DNA from: Saprospiraceae bacterium
GTDB lineage: Bacteria > Bacteroidota > Bacteroidia > Chitinophagales > Saprospiraceae
Length of the DNA stretch: 64,000 nucleotides
Direction of reading: 5' to 3'
NCBI GenBank assembly: GCA_016714445.1
Contig: JADJNF010000001.1
Location: forward strand, 744,001-808,000
Shown in pieces: positions 52,956 through 62,046 of this stretch. The notes beneath the pieces are model-generated. The model saw nothing but the letters and a program-made list of their open reading frames with translations, was not told where the DNA came from and made no database searches. The translations under genes and the position numbers were made by a program. The first letter of the stretch is position 1, and each line of letters opens with the position of its first letter.

Positions 52956-53603
52956 TCAGGCATATTTTATTATGATTGACTCAATCACATTAGAAGCATC
53001 TTCGCACTTATCAGATATAACTTCCAGATCTTCATAGACATCTTTTAACTTAACTATCTTGATGGGATCTGTGACATTCGAAAAAAGATTAATAATTGCT
53101 CTGTCCAATGTATCATCAGCGGCATTCTCAAGACTGTTTATCAAAACACAATCCTGTTTGATTTGACTAATATTTTTCATACTGCGAAGTTTTACCACTG
53201 CATCAGCCAATGCCTTTATAGATTTATGGCTAATTTCAGCCATTTCCTTCATATATTCATCATTTTCAGTGATATTGTAATTCAGTATCTTTTTTGAAGA
53301 AGCATAAATATAATCGGCAATATCGTCAAGAGAAGTAGCTAGATAATGAATATCTTCTCTGTCAAATGGTGTTATAAAATTTTTTCCCAATTCAATAAAA
53401 ATCTGGTGCGTATATTCATCATTGGTATGTTCACCATCTTCAATAGATTTCAGCAAATTAGTACGCTTTATCTGGTCAGTTTCATTCATAGCTTTTTTAA
53501 GAATAGAACCCATCTCCTTTAAATTGATGGCAATATTTTCAAAAATATCATAAAATATTTTATCCTTCGGCAGAAAAATTCTGATAATGTTGTTTATAGA
53601 CAT
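52956..53603 (-). CDS. DUF47 (PhoU-like) Pit accessory protein
   Basis: A 215-residue helical protein of the DUF47 family, related to PhoU and commonly paired with Pit transporters as a regulator. The typical start MSINNIIRIFLPKDKIFYDIFE is at 53603. A longer frame from 53639 would begin upstream of the -7 box at 53637-53644 and is rejected. The C-terminus includes DVYEDLEVISDKCEDASNVIESIIIK, the conserved last helix. It is the first gene of the Pit operon. Confidence 0.93.
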   Translation of the reverse strand: MSINNIIRIFLPKDKIFYDIFENIAINLKEMGSILKKAMNETDQIKRTNLLKSIEDGEHTNDEYTHQIFIELGKNFITPFDREDIHYLATSLDDIADYIYASSKKILNYNITENDEYMKEMAEISHKSIKALADAVVKLRSMKNISQIKQDCVLINSLENAADDTLDRAIINLFSNVTDPIKIVKLKDVYEDLEVISDKCEDASNVIESIIIKYA

Positions 53604-53636
53604 AATAAAAATTCGTTTAGGTTTTATTTTGCGGCG

Positions 53637-53644
53637 CAAAGGTA
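53637..53644 (-). promoter_or_regulatory. Bacteroidota -7 box upstream of the DUF47-pit operon
   Basis: On the minus strand this reads TACCTTTG, an exact TAnnTTTG box, 34 bases before the ATG at 53603. This fixes the start and shows that the operon transcribes from here. Confidence 0.55.
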
Positions 53645-54038
53645 AGATTTTATGGGGATTAATATAAAGATATTATTTGGCCCAAAAAACTTAACATAAA
53701 CTTAATATTGAGAAGTTTCAAAAATCCTTTGACGTAAAAATCAACATCAGCCATGTTCCCTACTACTTGCGAAAAAAATCATCCAAGCAAATTTATAGGA
53801 TTAATAATATAAATATATATGATGATAAATAAAATTACACTATATTTGTCTTCCAGTCCTCTTAATGCTAATTCCAATCGTATTTCATTTTTGATAAGGT
53901 AAGTTCAACTAACTGCCTGTCTTATCTAAACATATATTAATATTTTATAATATTTATTAATAATTTTATATATTATAATAAAATATTATGTATTTTTGCT
54001 ATTTATTAAGGATTTTTCAAAATATATACTTGTAGAAA
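53645..54038 (+). other. Divergent AT-rich intergenic region
   Basis: The 400-base gap between DUF47 (-) and the OmpA/TSP3 gene (+) is very AT-rich with long T/A stretches near 53940-53990. It contains the -7 box TATTTTTG (53991-53998), 41 bases before the ATG at 54039. No ORF or RNA gene seen. Confidence 0.45.
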
Positions 54039-55502
54039 ATGAGAAAGTTTTTAGGTAGTTTCTGTATGATGTTATGCATATCAATCAGTTCATATGGTCA
54101 AAATCCACAGCTTAAATCTGGTATAGTTTTCAAAAAACTATTTTTGGATTATCAATCCCAAAATGGTGGAAGTATCAGTAAGTTTGATGATTACAGACAT
54201 GGATTTGAAATTGGATTCCAACGAATGCTTACCGATAAAGTTGCACTAAATATACCATTAAGATATGGTGTTGTAGATTCGCATCTGGATTCTATCAATT
54301 GTCTCAAAAAAACGATTGCCAGTATAGATGCCCAATTTCAATATCAATTTATAGAGCCCGGAAGAAAGGTTATTCCATACGTATTAGCTGGATTGGGAGG
54401 CGTGTATGAAAAAGAAGGAGAATTTAATCTCCAAGTTCCTGCTGGGCTGGGGTTTTATTTTAGATTGGCTCCCAATGCATTTATCAATATTCAGTCTGAA
54501 TTCAGATATTCATTTTCTAATAACAGAAACAATCTTCAGCATGGTATTGGTTTTACTTATTTAATCGGCAAAGTCACAGAAGATGAAGTAAAACCGAAAC
54601 CGGAAATGGCTAAACCTGACAGCGATAATGATGGTATACCTGATGAACTTGATTTATGTCCTAATGCTTTCGGATCCAAGGAACTTAATGGCTGTCCTGA
54701 CAAGGATGGTGATGGAGTAGCTGATTATTTGGATAAATGTCCCGAAGTCAAAGGCCTTAAGGAATTTGGAGGATGTCCTGACAGTGACAATGATGGAATT
54801 TCAGATAATGAAGACGAATGTCCGAAAGTTGCAGGTCCGGCAAGTAATAAAGGTTGTCCTGTGAAAATAGAAGAACCAATCGTTCTGGATTCAGATGGTG
54901 ATGGCGTTGAAGATAGTAAAGATAAATGTCCAAAAGAAAAAGGAAGTATCGCGAGTATGGGTTGCCCGGATGCAGATGGTGATGGAATTCCAGACAAGGA
55001 AGACAAATGTCCTGATAAACCGGGACTCAAAATTTATTATGGCTGTCCTGATACCGATGGAGATGGTATAGACGATAGTAGAGATAAATGCCCGAATATC
55101 GCAGGCACAGTGGCAAATGAAGGTTGTCCGGAAATAAAAAAGGAAGACAAAAAAACACTGGAAGTTGCTATGCAAGCCGTACAGTTTCAAACCGGAAGTG
55201 CAGTGCTAAAACCTGAATCCAGCATCGTGTTGACACAAATTGCTGATATCATGTCCAGATATCCGGATTTTAATATGACCATCAGTGGACATACTGATAA
55301 TACAGGCAGTGCATCTGCAAATCAAACGCTTTCAGAGAAGAGAGCAAAATCATGTTTTGATTTCCTCATTAAAAAAGGTGTTGCCGCTGTTAGAATGAGT
55401 TTTGCAGGATATGGTGAATCAAGACCAATATCTACTAATGATAATGAAAAAGGTAGAACTTTTAATAGAAGAGTAGAATTTAATCTTATACCAAGACAAT
55501 AA
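54039..55502 (+). CDS. OmpA-family outer-membrane protein with thrombospondin type 3 repeats
   Basis: A 487-residue protein with a signal peptide (residues 1-20, ending SSYGQ), an N-terminal OmpA-like beta-barrel (to about residue 180), a run of calcium-binding TSP3 repeats (about 190-365; units such as DSDNDGIPDELDLCP and DKDGDGVADYLDKCP), and the C-terminal OmpA peptidoglycan-binding domain with SGHTDNTGSASANQTLSEKRA. It anchors the outer membrane to the cell wall. The terminator at 55523-55561 ends the gene. The TSP3 repeats imply Ca2+-dependent stiffening of the linker. Confidence 0.93.
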   Translation: MRKFLGSFCMMLCISISSYGQNPQLKSGIVFKKLFLDYQSQNGGSISKFDDYRHGFEIGFQRMLTDKVALNIPLRYGVVDSHLDSINCLKKTIASIDAQFQYQFIEPGRKVIPYVLAGLGGVYEKEGEFNLQVPAGLGFYFRLAPNAFINIQSEFRYSFSNNRNNLQHGIGFTYLIGKVTEDEVKPKPEMAKPDSDNDGIPDELDLCPNAFGSKELNGCPDKDGDGVADYLDKCPEVKGLKEFGGCPDSDNDGISDNEDECPKVAGPASNKGCPVKIEEPIVLDSDGDGVEDSKDKCPKEKGSIASMGCPDADGDGIPDKEDKCPDKPGLKIYYGCPDTDGDGIDDSRDKCPNIAGTVANEGCPEIKKEDKKTLEVAMQAVQFQTGSAVLKPESSIVLTQIADIMSRYPDFNMTISGHTDNTGSASANQTLSEKRAKSCFDFLIKKGVAAVRMSFAGYGESRPISTNDNEKGRTFNRRVEFNLIPRQ

Positions 55503-55522
55503 AATAAAGTAAGTGCGTTAGT

Positions 55523-55561
55523 AAAGGGAAAGGGTATTTTTTTACTCTTTCCCTTTTTATT
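55523..55561 (+). terminator. Rho-independent terminator after the OmpA/TSP3 gene
   Basis: AAAGGGAAAGGGTA (55523-55536) pairs with TACTCTTTCCCTTT (55543-55556) with one G-T wobble, followed by TTTTT. Confidence 0.88.
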
Positions 55562-55780
55562 TTTGTAATTTTGGATAGCTTTAAGTTTTAATACTTAGCA
55601 CAGATTATAAAAAAATCTTCTATCATTTTTTATAACCTCTTTTAAAATTGATAGTTAAAACAAAAATTAGTTGTTTATATACGATATAAGTTTATTAAAC
55701 TGCCTCTTCCAACCCTTTAAATGGTTTAAATATGAAACAATAATATATTTCCAAAAAGCAGGAATAGAATATTTTTTAAC

Positions 55781-55788
55781 TATTTTTG
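55781..55788 (+). promoter_or_regulatory. Bacteroidota -7 box upstream of the T9SS cargo operon
   Basis: TATTTTTG followed by CA is an exact TAnnTTTG match just before the inverted-repeat element. If used, the transcript would carry the element in its 5' leader for about 150 bases before the ATG at 55943. Confidence 0.4.
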
Positions 55789-55910
55789 CAGGGTGCATCC
55801 CATTTTTGCAGGTAAGGTTTTAAGCAAGGAAGCATTATTAAAACACCAATGTTCCTTTAATACATCCTTGATTAAAGGCTATTTTTAAAATGGGATATGC
55901 CCTTTTTGCA
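55783..55910. mobile_element. MITE-like 112-bp element with inverted ends and an 8-bp target duplication
   Basis: The imperfect terminal inverted repeats GGGTGCATCCCATTTT (55791-55806) and AAAATGGGATATGCCC (55887-55902) pair over 16 positions, with two G-T wobbles and one mismatch. The flanks on both sides are the same octamer TTTTTGCA (55783-55790 and 55903-55910), as left by an 8-bp target-site duplication. Inside, TTTTAAGCAAGGA (55818-55830) and TCCTTGATTAAAG (55865-55877) form a second stem, so the whole unit folds into a long irregular hairpin. There is no ORF. It lies in the leader of the T9SS operon. A structured regulatory RNA is the alternative. Confidence 0.5.
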
Positions 55911-55942
55911 AGATACAATCAATCAAAATTTCAAAATATTAT

Positions 55943-57712
55943 ATGTGTAGATTATATTTTTTAAGCATCCAACTGATTTTTGTAAATTTTGCTTCATATA
56001 GTCAAAATCAATTTGTTGATAAAACATTGGATTATCGAATCGATCATAGCTACGGCACCGGTACAGCAGGAGGTGGAGTAAGTTTTGTGGATTTTAATGG
56101 TGACGGTCTTGATGATCTAACATTGGCTTCGTCAAAGGGCCAACCAATAAGTTTTTTCAGAAACGCAGGAAATGGATTAGTAAAGCTTAATTTGCTTCCT
56201 GATCTTAAGGAAGAAGTAAAGCATATACTTTGGGTAGACTTTGACAATGATGGCGATAAAGATCTGTTTTTAACATTAGCGGACAATTATAACCGAATAT
56301 ACCTTAATGACGGAAATCTGAATCTTTCAGAGACTCAACTTGGTTTTTCAAAAGATGAATACACCAGTTTCGGGGCTTGTTGGGGAGACTATAATCGGGA
56401 TGGTTGGCTTGATTTATACTACGGCCTGAGAAGAATAGAAAAAGATGGACTTCCAAATATAAGTAAACTTCATCAAAATAATGGCAAAAGTTTTTTTGAT
56501 ATTACCATTTCGTCAGGTACAGAAGATGGCGGTAAAACCCCTTTCTGCTCATCATTTATAGACTATAATAATGATAAATGGCCGGATATCTACACCGCGC
56601 ATGATAGAAGGAGAGGTAATACATTGTTAAAAAACAATAAGGATGATACATTTTCTGATGTCAGTGTTGCCACTGGAACAGATTTGAAAATGGACGGTAT
56701 GAGTGTATCTTATGGTGATTGCAATAATGATGGTTTTTTTGATATTTACGTTTCAAACACAGAGGTAGGAAATGCATTATTTTTAAATCAGAACGGACAA
56801 ATTTTTTCAGAAAATGCCGCAGAAAAAGGTGTTGCTTTTAACAGTGTTGCCTGGGGAACAAACTTTCTCGATGGGGACAATGATGGTGATCAGGATCTAT
56901 ATGTAAGCGGCATGTTGGTTGGTTCCGCAGCGATAAATAGCAGATATTATGTAAATCAATATCCCGATTTATTTTATACATCAGGAACAAAAATTGTTTC
57001 AGATACGGTAAGCAGTTTCAACAATGCTATTGGAGACATTAATAATGATGGGTATCCGGATATTGCAGTTATAAATGTTGGATATCCGAGTTTCATTTTT
57101 CAAAACACAGGTGGAAATAACAATTATCTTAAAGTAAAACTAATTGGGGTGTTAAGTAACAGGGACGGCATTGGCTCCACAATCACCTTATACAGTAATG
57201 GTAAAAAGCAATACAGATATACACAATGTGGCGTTGGGTTTATGGGCCAAAATTCGGATACAGAAATTTTCGGACTTGGATTATCAGAGAAGGTAGATTC
57301 ATTGACAATCCAATGGCCCACTGGACATAGAGATAAATTAATTAATCCAGTTGTAAATAAAAAATATGTAATTGAGGAAGGAAGTACAACAAATGGGGAA
57401 ATTATTCTTGATCCTGATGTTAATATTCTAATCATAGAAAATGTAGCAGATCAAATTTATAAAGTAAATCAATTCTCCATATTCCCCAATCCAACAGGAT
57501 TTGAAGATCCTATAATTGAAAATAAATTTGACCTTTGCGTTTCTTCGATCACAGTTTATGACATTTCTGGCAGAGTAGCTTTAAATATTAATCAACCTGA
57601 TAAAAAGTATATTGATTTACCGTCAAGTCAGCTTACCTCCGGATGGTACATAGTTAGCATAAGAAAATGTAACGGTGCAACAGAGACTCTCCCTTTAATC
57701 ATTACTAAATAA
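55943..57712 (+). CDS. CRTAC1-like FG-GAP/ASPIC repeat protein with T9SS sorting domain
   Basis: A 589-residue secreted protein. After a signal peptide (to about 20, ending ASYSQ), FG-GAP/VCBS-type repeats with DFNGDGLDD, DFDNDGDKDLF and DNDGDQDLYV fold into a beta-propeller with Ca-binding loops. An ASPIC/UnbV domain follows (about 390-475, RDGIGSTITLYSNGKKQYR). The last 80 residues (FSIFPNPTGFEDP... SGWYIVSIRK) form a T9SS type A sorting domain, so the protein is exported through the type IX system and fixed on or released from the surface. It is the first gene of the operon 55943-61789. Confidence 0.85.
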   Translation: MCRLYFLSIQLIFVNFASYSQNQFVDKTLDYRIDHSYGTGTAGGGVSFVDFNGDGLDDLTLASSKGQPISFFRNAGNGLVKLNLLPDLKEEVKHILWVDFDNDGDKDLFLTLADNYNRIYLNDGNLNLSETQLGFSKDEYTSFGACWGDYNRDGWLDLYYGLRRIEKDGLPNISKLHQNNGKSFFDITISSGTEDGGKTPFCSSFIDYNNDKWPDIYTAHDRRRGNTLLKNNKDDTFSDVSVATGTDLKMDGMSVSYGDCNNDGFFDIYVSNTEVGNALFLNQNGQIFSENAAEKGVAFNSVAWGTNFLDGDNDGDQDLYVSGMLVGSAAINSRYYVNQYPDLFYTSGTKIVSDTVSSFNNAIGDINNDGYPDIAVINVGYPSFIFQNTGGNNNYLKVKLIGVLSNRDGIGSTITLYSNGKKQYRYTQCGVGFMGQNSDTEIFGLGLSEKVDSLTIQWPTGHRDKLINPVVNKKYVIEEGSTTNGEIILDPDVNILIIENVADQIYKVNQFSIFPNPTGFEDPIIENKFDLCVSSITVYDISGRVALNINQPDKKYIDLPSSQLTSGWYIVSIRKCNGATETLPLIITK

Positions 57713-57719
57713 TATTATC

Positions 57720-59372
57720 TTGATAATCAGGAGTTTTTACATTTTTCTAATATTTACTTTACTTCCAAGGCAATCACAACTTCAAAGAACACTGGGATTA
57801 ATATCCTTGACTAATGATGCATATGAAGGATATACTTTATTTAGTCCAATATCTTCCAAAGAGACATATCTGATTGACATGTGTGGATATGTCGTCAAAT
57901 CATGGAGTTCCAACCATTTACCAGGTCAGACAGCTTATCTTCTCTCAAACGGTGACTTATTGAGGGCTGCAAGAATACCCGGCAGTTTTACCGGAGGTGG
58001 ATTGGGCGGGAAAATAGAAATTTATACCTGGGAAGGAAATTTGAAATGGAGCAGAACATTTGCCACTGACTCCTATCACCAGCATCATGTAGCGTACCCG
58101 ATGCCGAATGGCAATATTCTGACTATTCTGTGGCAAAAATACACTAAAGAACAAGCCATTCAAAAAGGTTTTAACCCTGAAAAAATTACAAACCAAGGCA
58201 TTTGGTCAGACAAAATCATTGAATTTAAACCATTAATAAATAATGAACTGGAGATAGTGTGGGAATGGGACTTTTGGGATCATACCATTCAGGACATTGA
58301 TCCTGCAAAAAGTGATTTTGGTGTGGTTGCAGATCATCCTGAATTGCTCGATGTTAATTTTTATGAAGATCCCGGTGCAAATGTGGCGGAATGGCTACAT
58401 GTCAATTCAATAGATTACCACCCTGAATTGGATCAAATATTGATTAGTTCCAAATATCACAATGAAATTTACATTATAGACCACTCGACTACAACATTAG
58501 AAGCAAAAGGGCACGTTGGGGGTAAATATGGTAAAGGTGGCGATTTCCTTTACAGATGGGGCAATCCACGCTCCTACCGTCGGGGTACTCAAGGAGACCA
58601 TTGGTTATACGGACAACACGATGTACAATGGGTAAAAAAAGGAAATCCAGGTGAAAATAATATATTATTGTTTAATAATGGATCAAATAGAAAAGACGAA
58701 TTATATTCTACTGTGGAAGAGATCATTCCCCCGATAATGCCGACAGGAAACTATTTGACTGAGATAAATGTACCCTACCAGCCCAAAATGCCATCCTGGA
58801 TTTATCAGAGTAACCCAAAATCAGATTTCTATTCTTCAAGAATTTCTGGCGTGCAAAGACTACTTAATGGAAATACATTAATTTGTGAAGGAAATAGAGG
58901 AAATTTTTTTGAGGTAAATCAAATGAATACCATTGTTTGGAAATACATTAATCCCATAAATAATTTCGGTTCAAACATTCAGGGTAGTTCTCCCATCAAT
59001 ACTGATGTATTTAAAGTGGTCAGATACAGCAAAGATTTTTCAGGATTTGATAACAAAAATATGACTGGTACATCTACTTTGGAAATAAACACTACCAGCT
59101 ATGATTGTGATAAAATATCAACTTCGGAAGATGAATCAGTTCAAAATATTTCTATTTATCCAAATCCAACTATTGATATAATATTTATAAGAGGGCTTAA
59201 TGATGATACCTTTCATTATATAATTAGAGATTTCACAGGCAAAAAAGTCCAGGAAAACAATCTTAATAATAATTCAATCAACATTAATGCATTGCCGCCC
59301 TCTCTATATGCTATTCAAATAAATTTTCAAAATAAGAATAAAAGTTTTAATTTTGTTTTTAATAAATTATAA
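57720..59372 (+). CDS. Aryl-sulfotransferase-like beta-propeller protein with T9SS sorting domain (first copy)
   Basis: A 550-residue T9SS cargo. It starts with TTG at 57720 (signal IRSFYIFLIFTLLPRQSQ), seven bases after the previous stop. The catalytic region resembles aryl-sulfate sulfotransferase (ASST): YHQHHVAYPMPNGNIL, then VNSIDYHPELDQILISSKYHNEIYIIDHSTT and YGQHDVQWVKKG hold conserved histidines. It ends with a sorting domain (ISIYPNPTIDIIFIRGLNDD...). The true substrate is not known, and the family includes propellers without proven sulfotransferase activity. It is the paralogue of the next gene, same length. Confidence 0.8.
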   Translation: MIIRSFYIFLIFTLLPRQSQLQRTLGLISLTNDAYEGYTLFSPISSKETYLIDMCGYVVKSWSSNHLPGQTAYLLSNGDLLRAARIPGSFTGGGLGGKIEIYTWEGNLKWSRTFATDSYHQHHVAYPMPNGNILTILWQKYTKEQAIQKGFNPEKITNQGIWSDKIIEFKPLINNELEIVWEWDFWDHTIQDIDPAKSDFGVVADHPELLDVNFYEDPGANVAEWLHVNSIDYHPELDQILISSKYHNEIYIIDHSTTTLEAKGHVGGKYGKGGDFLYRWGNPRSYRRGTQGDHWLYGQHDVQWVKKGNPGENNILLFNNGSNRKDELYSTVEEIIPPIMPTGNYLTEINVPYQPKMPSWIYQSNPKSDFYSSRISGVQRLLNGNTLICEGNRGNFFEVNQMNTIVWKYINPINNFGSNIQGSSPINTDVFKVVRYSKDFSGFDNKNMTGTSTLEINTTSYDCDKISTSEDESVQNISIYPNPTIDIIFIRGLNDDTFHYIIRDFTGKKVQENNLNNNSININALPPSLYAIQINFQNKNKSFNFVFNKL

Positions 59373-59384
59373 TAATTTTTTTTC

Positions 59385-61037
59385 ATGCTGAAGTATATTG
59401 TTTCTATCATATTTTTAATGTTCATTATACACGTTAAAAGTCAAAATACAATAGGATTAATCAATTACAATAAAGATTTGTCCTATGATGGCTATAATCT
59501 GATCTACCCGCACAATCAACCAAACGTTTATTTATTAAATAACTGTGGTGAAATCGTTCATACCTGGAGAGATAGTTCAATTTGGCGCCCTGGCAACACA
59601 GCTTATATTACTAAACAAGGTAAATTAATCAAATGTAAAAGAAATCGGGTCATAACCGGAAATCCCATATGGTTTGGAGGTGGAGGAGCTATTGTTGAAA
59701 TAAGAGACTGGGAAAATAATTTAGAATGGTCATACGAAATAAATGACACCCTACAACGTCTCCATCATGATATCTCTCCTATGCCAAATGGTAATATACT
59801 AATGATAGTTTGGGATAAAAAAACAAAAAATGAACTTATTGCAGCGGGACGTGATACTTCAACATATAAAGAAAATGAACTTCATGCTGACTATATCATT
59901 GAAGTTAACCCTAAAAATAATGAAATTGTTTGGCAATGGAGCATGTGGGATCACTTGATACAGGATTTCGATCCAACTAAAGCTAATTTTGGTAACATTG
60001 CTGATCATCCTGAAAGAATTGATATTAATTTTCCATCTGTAGCAGGAGGTAATAGTTGGTTGCATACCAATGCCATCGATTATAATGAAGAACTGGATCA
60101 GGTAATGATTTCAATACCTACTTTTAATGAAATCTGGATTTTAGACCATTCAACAACTACCGCTCAGGCTACTGGTAGTTCAGGAGGACTTTCAGGAAGA
60201 GGGGGTGATCTGATGTACAGGTGGGGTAATTCAGCGACTTATAAAAAAGATGATGTTTTCAAACAAACTCTTTTTTTTCAACACAATGTACATTGGATAG
60301 ATGACTTCATTTCTCCATTGAACCCCAATTATGGTAAAATCGGAATATTCAATAACCGAGCCGGTGAAAACTATTCAACAGTAAATTTTATAAATCCACC
60401 CTGGGATATGTACGAATGGAGATATTCTAGAACATCCGGAGCGTGGGGACCAGCATCATCCTATTATGAAAATAAACATCCAGAACCAGCTAAATTATTT
60501 TCCGGTGGACTATCCAGTGTCCAATTGCTTCCAAATGATAATATCCTTATTTTATCGGGGTCAAGTGGTTATGCTTTTGAACTAACTCCGAAAAATGACA
60601 TTGTTTGGGAGTACATCGTACCATTAAAAAATGGGAATCAAGTAAACCAAGGATCTACTATTTCAATTAATGATAATACCACATTCAGAATGTACAGATA
60701 TCCAAACGATTTTGAAGCATTTGATGGTAAAGACCTTACTCCCAAAGGTTTTATTGAACTTAATCCTGATATAAACTACTGTAATAAATTGGTAAAAACA
60801 GAAAATGATTTTCAAAAAAACAATACAAATATATATCCAAATCCTTCATCAGATATTATTACCATCGAATCTCTCATTGATATTAATGCACATATTTCTG
60901 ATATAAATAATAAGCAGATTTTAACTATCCAATTAAATGTTGGTAAAAACGAAATTGATATTACCAGATTACCAAATGGATTATATTTTATCACTACAAG
61001 GGATGGACTTGTAAAAGCTTTTAACGTCATCAGATAA
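59385..61037 (+). CDS. Aryl-sulfotransferase-like beta-propeller protein with T9SS sorting domain (second copy)
   Basis: Paralogue of the upstream gene, also 550 residues, with the same order: signal peptide (IVSIIFLMFIIHVKSQ), ASST-like propeller, and T9SS type A sorting domain (NIYPNPSSDIITIESL... NGLYFITTRDG). Matching histidine segments are LHHDISPMPNGNIL, NAIDYNEELDQVMIS and FFQHNVHWIDD. The start at 59385 is ATG, 12 bases after the preceding stop. Sequence divergence between the copies is moderate, so the duplication is not recent. The two may act on different substrates or be partly redundant. Confidence 0.8.
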   Translation: MLKYIVSIIFLMFIIHVKSQNTIGLINYNKDLSYDGYNLIYPHNQPNVYLLNNCGEIVHTWRDSSIWRPGNTAYITKQGKLIKCKRNRVITGNPIWFGGGGAIVEIRDWENNLEWSYEINDTLQRLHHDISPMPNGNILMIVWDKKTKNELIAAGRDTSTYKENELHADYIIEVNPKNNEIVWQWSMWDHLIQDFDPTKANFGNIADHPERIDINFPSVAGGNSWLHTNAIDYNEELDQVMISIPTFNEIWILDHSTTTAQATGSSGGLSGRGGDLMYRWGNSATYKKDDVFKQTLFFQHNVHWIDDFISPLNPNYGKIGIFNNRAGENYSTVNFINPPWDMYEWRYSRTSGAWGPASSYYENKHPEPAKLFSGGLSSVQLLPNDNILILSGSSGYAFELTPKNDIVWEYIVPLKNGNQVNQGSTISINDNTTFRMYRYPNDFEAFDGKDLTPKGFIELNPDINYCNKLVKTENDFQKNNTNIYPNPSSDIITIESLIDINAHISDINNKQILTIQLNVGKNEIDITRLPNGLYFITTRDGLVKAFNVIR

Positions 61038-61093
61038 TTCTTTCATAGGTAGTGAAAGAATATTTTTATAATTGAACAACTTAAATTAAAAAA

Positions 61094-61789
61094 ATGAAAA
61101 CACTGATTTTAAGCATCCTAATTTTTTCCTATACATTTTCTCATGGCCAAATGAGGGGAGGAACAGAATATATAGATAACTATGCCAAACTTATGACTAA
61201 AAAAGCAAAAGGACCACAACTCTTAGGGTCTGTATATGTTTTGGATGAATGGCATTCTATAGAAGTTATGCTCAAAGATGGGATAGCTAAAATAGACAAA
61301 GCCAAATTAAATTTGCAAACTTCGAATATTGATGTGTTATACAAAGATGAGGAAAAGGAGATACTTTTTAAAGACTACGATTATGTAAATTATTCAAACA
61401 AAGGTATAATAAATAAATACATTCCCGCTCCCAAATATAAATCTGAAGGACAAGCACTATCAGGTTTTGTAGAAATTTTGGGAGAAGGACAAGAAAAAGT
61501 ACTGATTAACCACTATAATTATGTGAGAAAAGCAAATAGTGATGCCAAAATAATTGGTGGCGAAACAGATGACAAACTCATTAAAAAAACTGATATATAC
61601 ATACTCAAGAATAAAAAGCTATTTGAGGTAAAAAAGAAAAAAGATGTATTAGAATATTATAAATCAAGATCATCAGAAGTTGAAAATTATATTAAAAAGG
61701 AAAAATTAGATGTTAAAAACCCCTTGGAATTGGTACTACTTGTTGGATTGATGAATTCAAATCAGGACGTAATTGATATAAAAAACTGA
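61094..61789 (+). CDS. Secreted protein of unknown function in the T9SS operon
   Basis: A 231-residue protein with a signal peptide (LILSILIFSYTFSHGQ) and no sorting domain, so it stays in the periplasm or is released. I do not recognise the family. The mature part reads GTEYIDNYAKLMTKKAKGPQ and later KIIGGETDDKLIKKTDIYIL, with a highly charged, lysine-rich C-terminal helix and no Cys. It follows the second ASST-like gene by 56 bases and could be an accessory of that pair. It is ended by the hairpin at 61857-61893. Confidence 0.65.
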   Translation: MKTLILSILIFSYTFSHGQMRGGTEYIDNYAKLMTKKAKGPQLLGSVYVLDEWHSIEVMLKDGIAKIDKAKLNLQTSNIDVLYKDEEKEILFKDYDYVNYSNKGIINKYIPAPKYKSEGQALSGFVEILGEGQEKVLINHYNYVRKANSDAKIIGGETDDKLIKKTDIYILKNKKLFEVKKKKDVLEYYKSRSSEVENYIKKEKLDVKNPLELVLLVGLMNSNQDVIDIKN

Positions 61790-61856
61790 TTGCTAAGGCA
61801 TTAATCTGATTTTTTTCATTAAGAGTGCTTGAAGATTTCCATTAAAATGTATATTT

Positions 61857-61893
61857 AAAAAGCCGTTTATGATGATTTCATAAACGGCTTTTA
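61857..61893. terminator. Bidirectional terminator between the T9SS operon and pnp
   Basis: AAAAAGCCGTTTATGA (61857-61872) and TCATAAACGGCTTTT (61878-61892) pair almost perfectly over 15 bp around a five-base loop; A/T tracts flank both sides. It serves both the operon ending at 61789 (+) and pnp ending at 62047 (-). Confidence 0.9.
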
Positions 61894-62046
61894 TATTGGG
61901 GTCTTTTGCTACTAATCTTTCAAATTGACCAGAATTTAAAGTATTCTTTATGATTAAAAAAACTCCGGAGATTAAGTATTCAGCAATTATAAACAAAAAT
62001 AAGTTACCTCAGAATTTTTTAAATCTACAATCTATAATTGCTGTGT

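Noticed and set aside
53604..53639. Upstream start of the DUF47 gene at 53639
   Set aside because: That codon lies within or upstream of the -7 box of the gene; homologues start at the MSINNIIRIF segment (53603).
54725..55190. Frames antisense to the TSP3 repeats
   Set aside because: They mirror the repeated Asp/Gly codons on the other strand; repetition alone explains their length.
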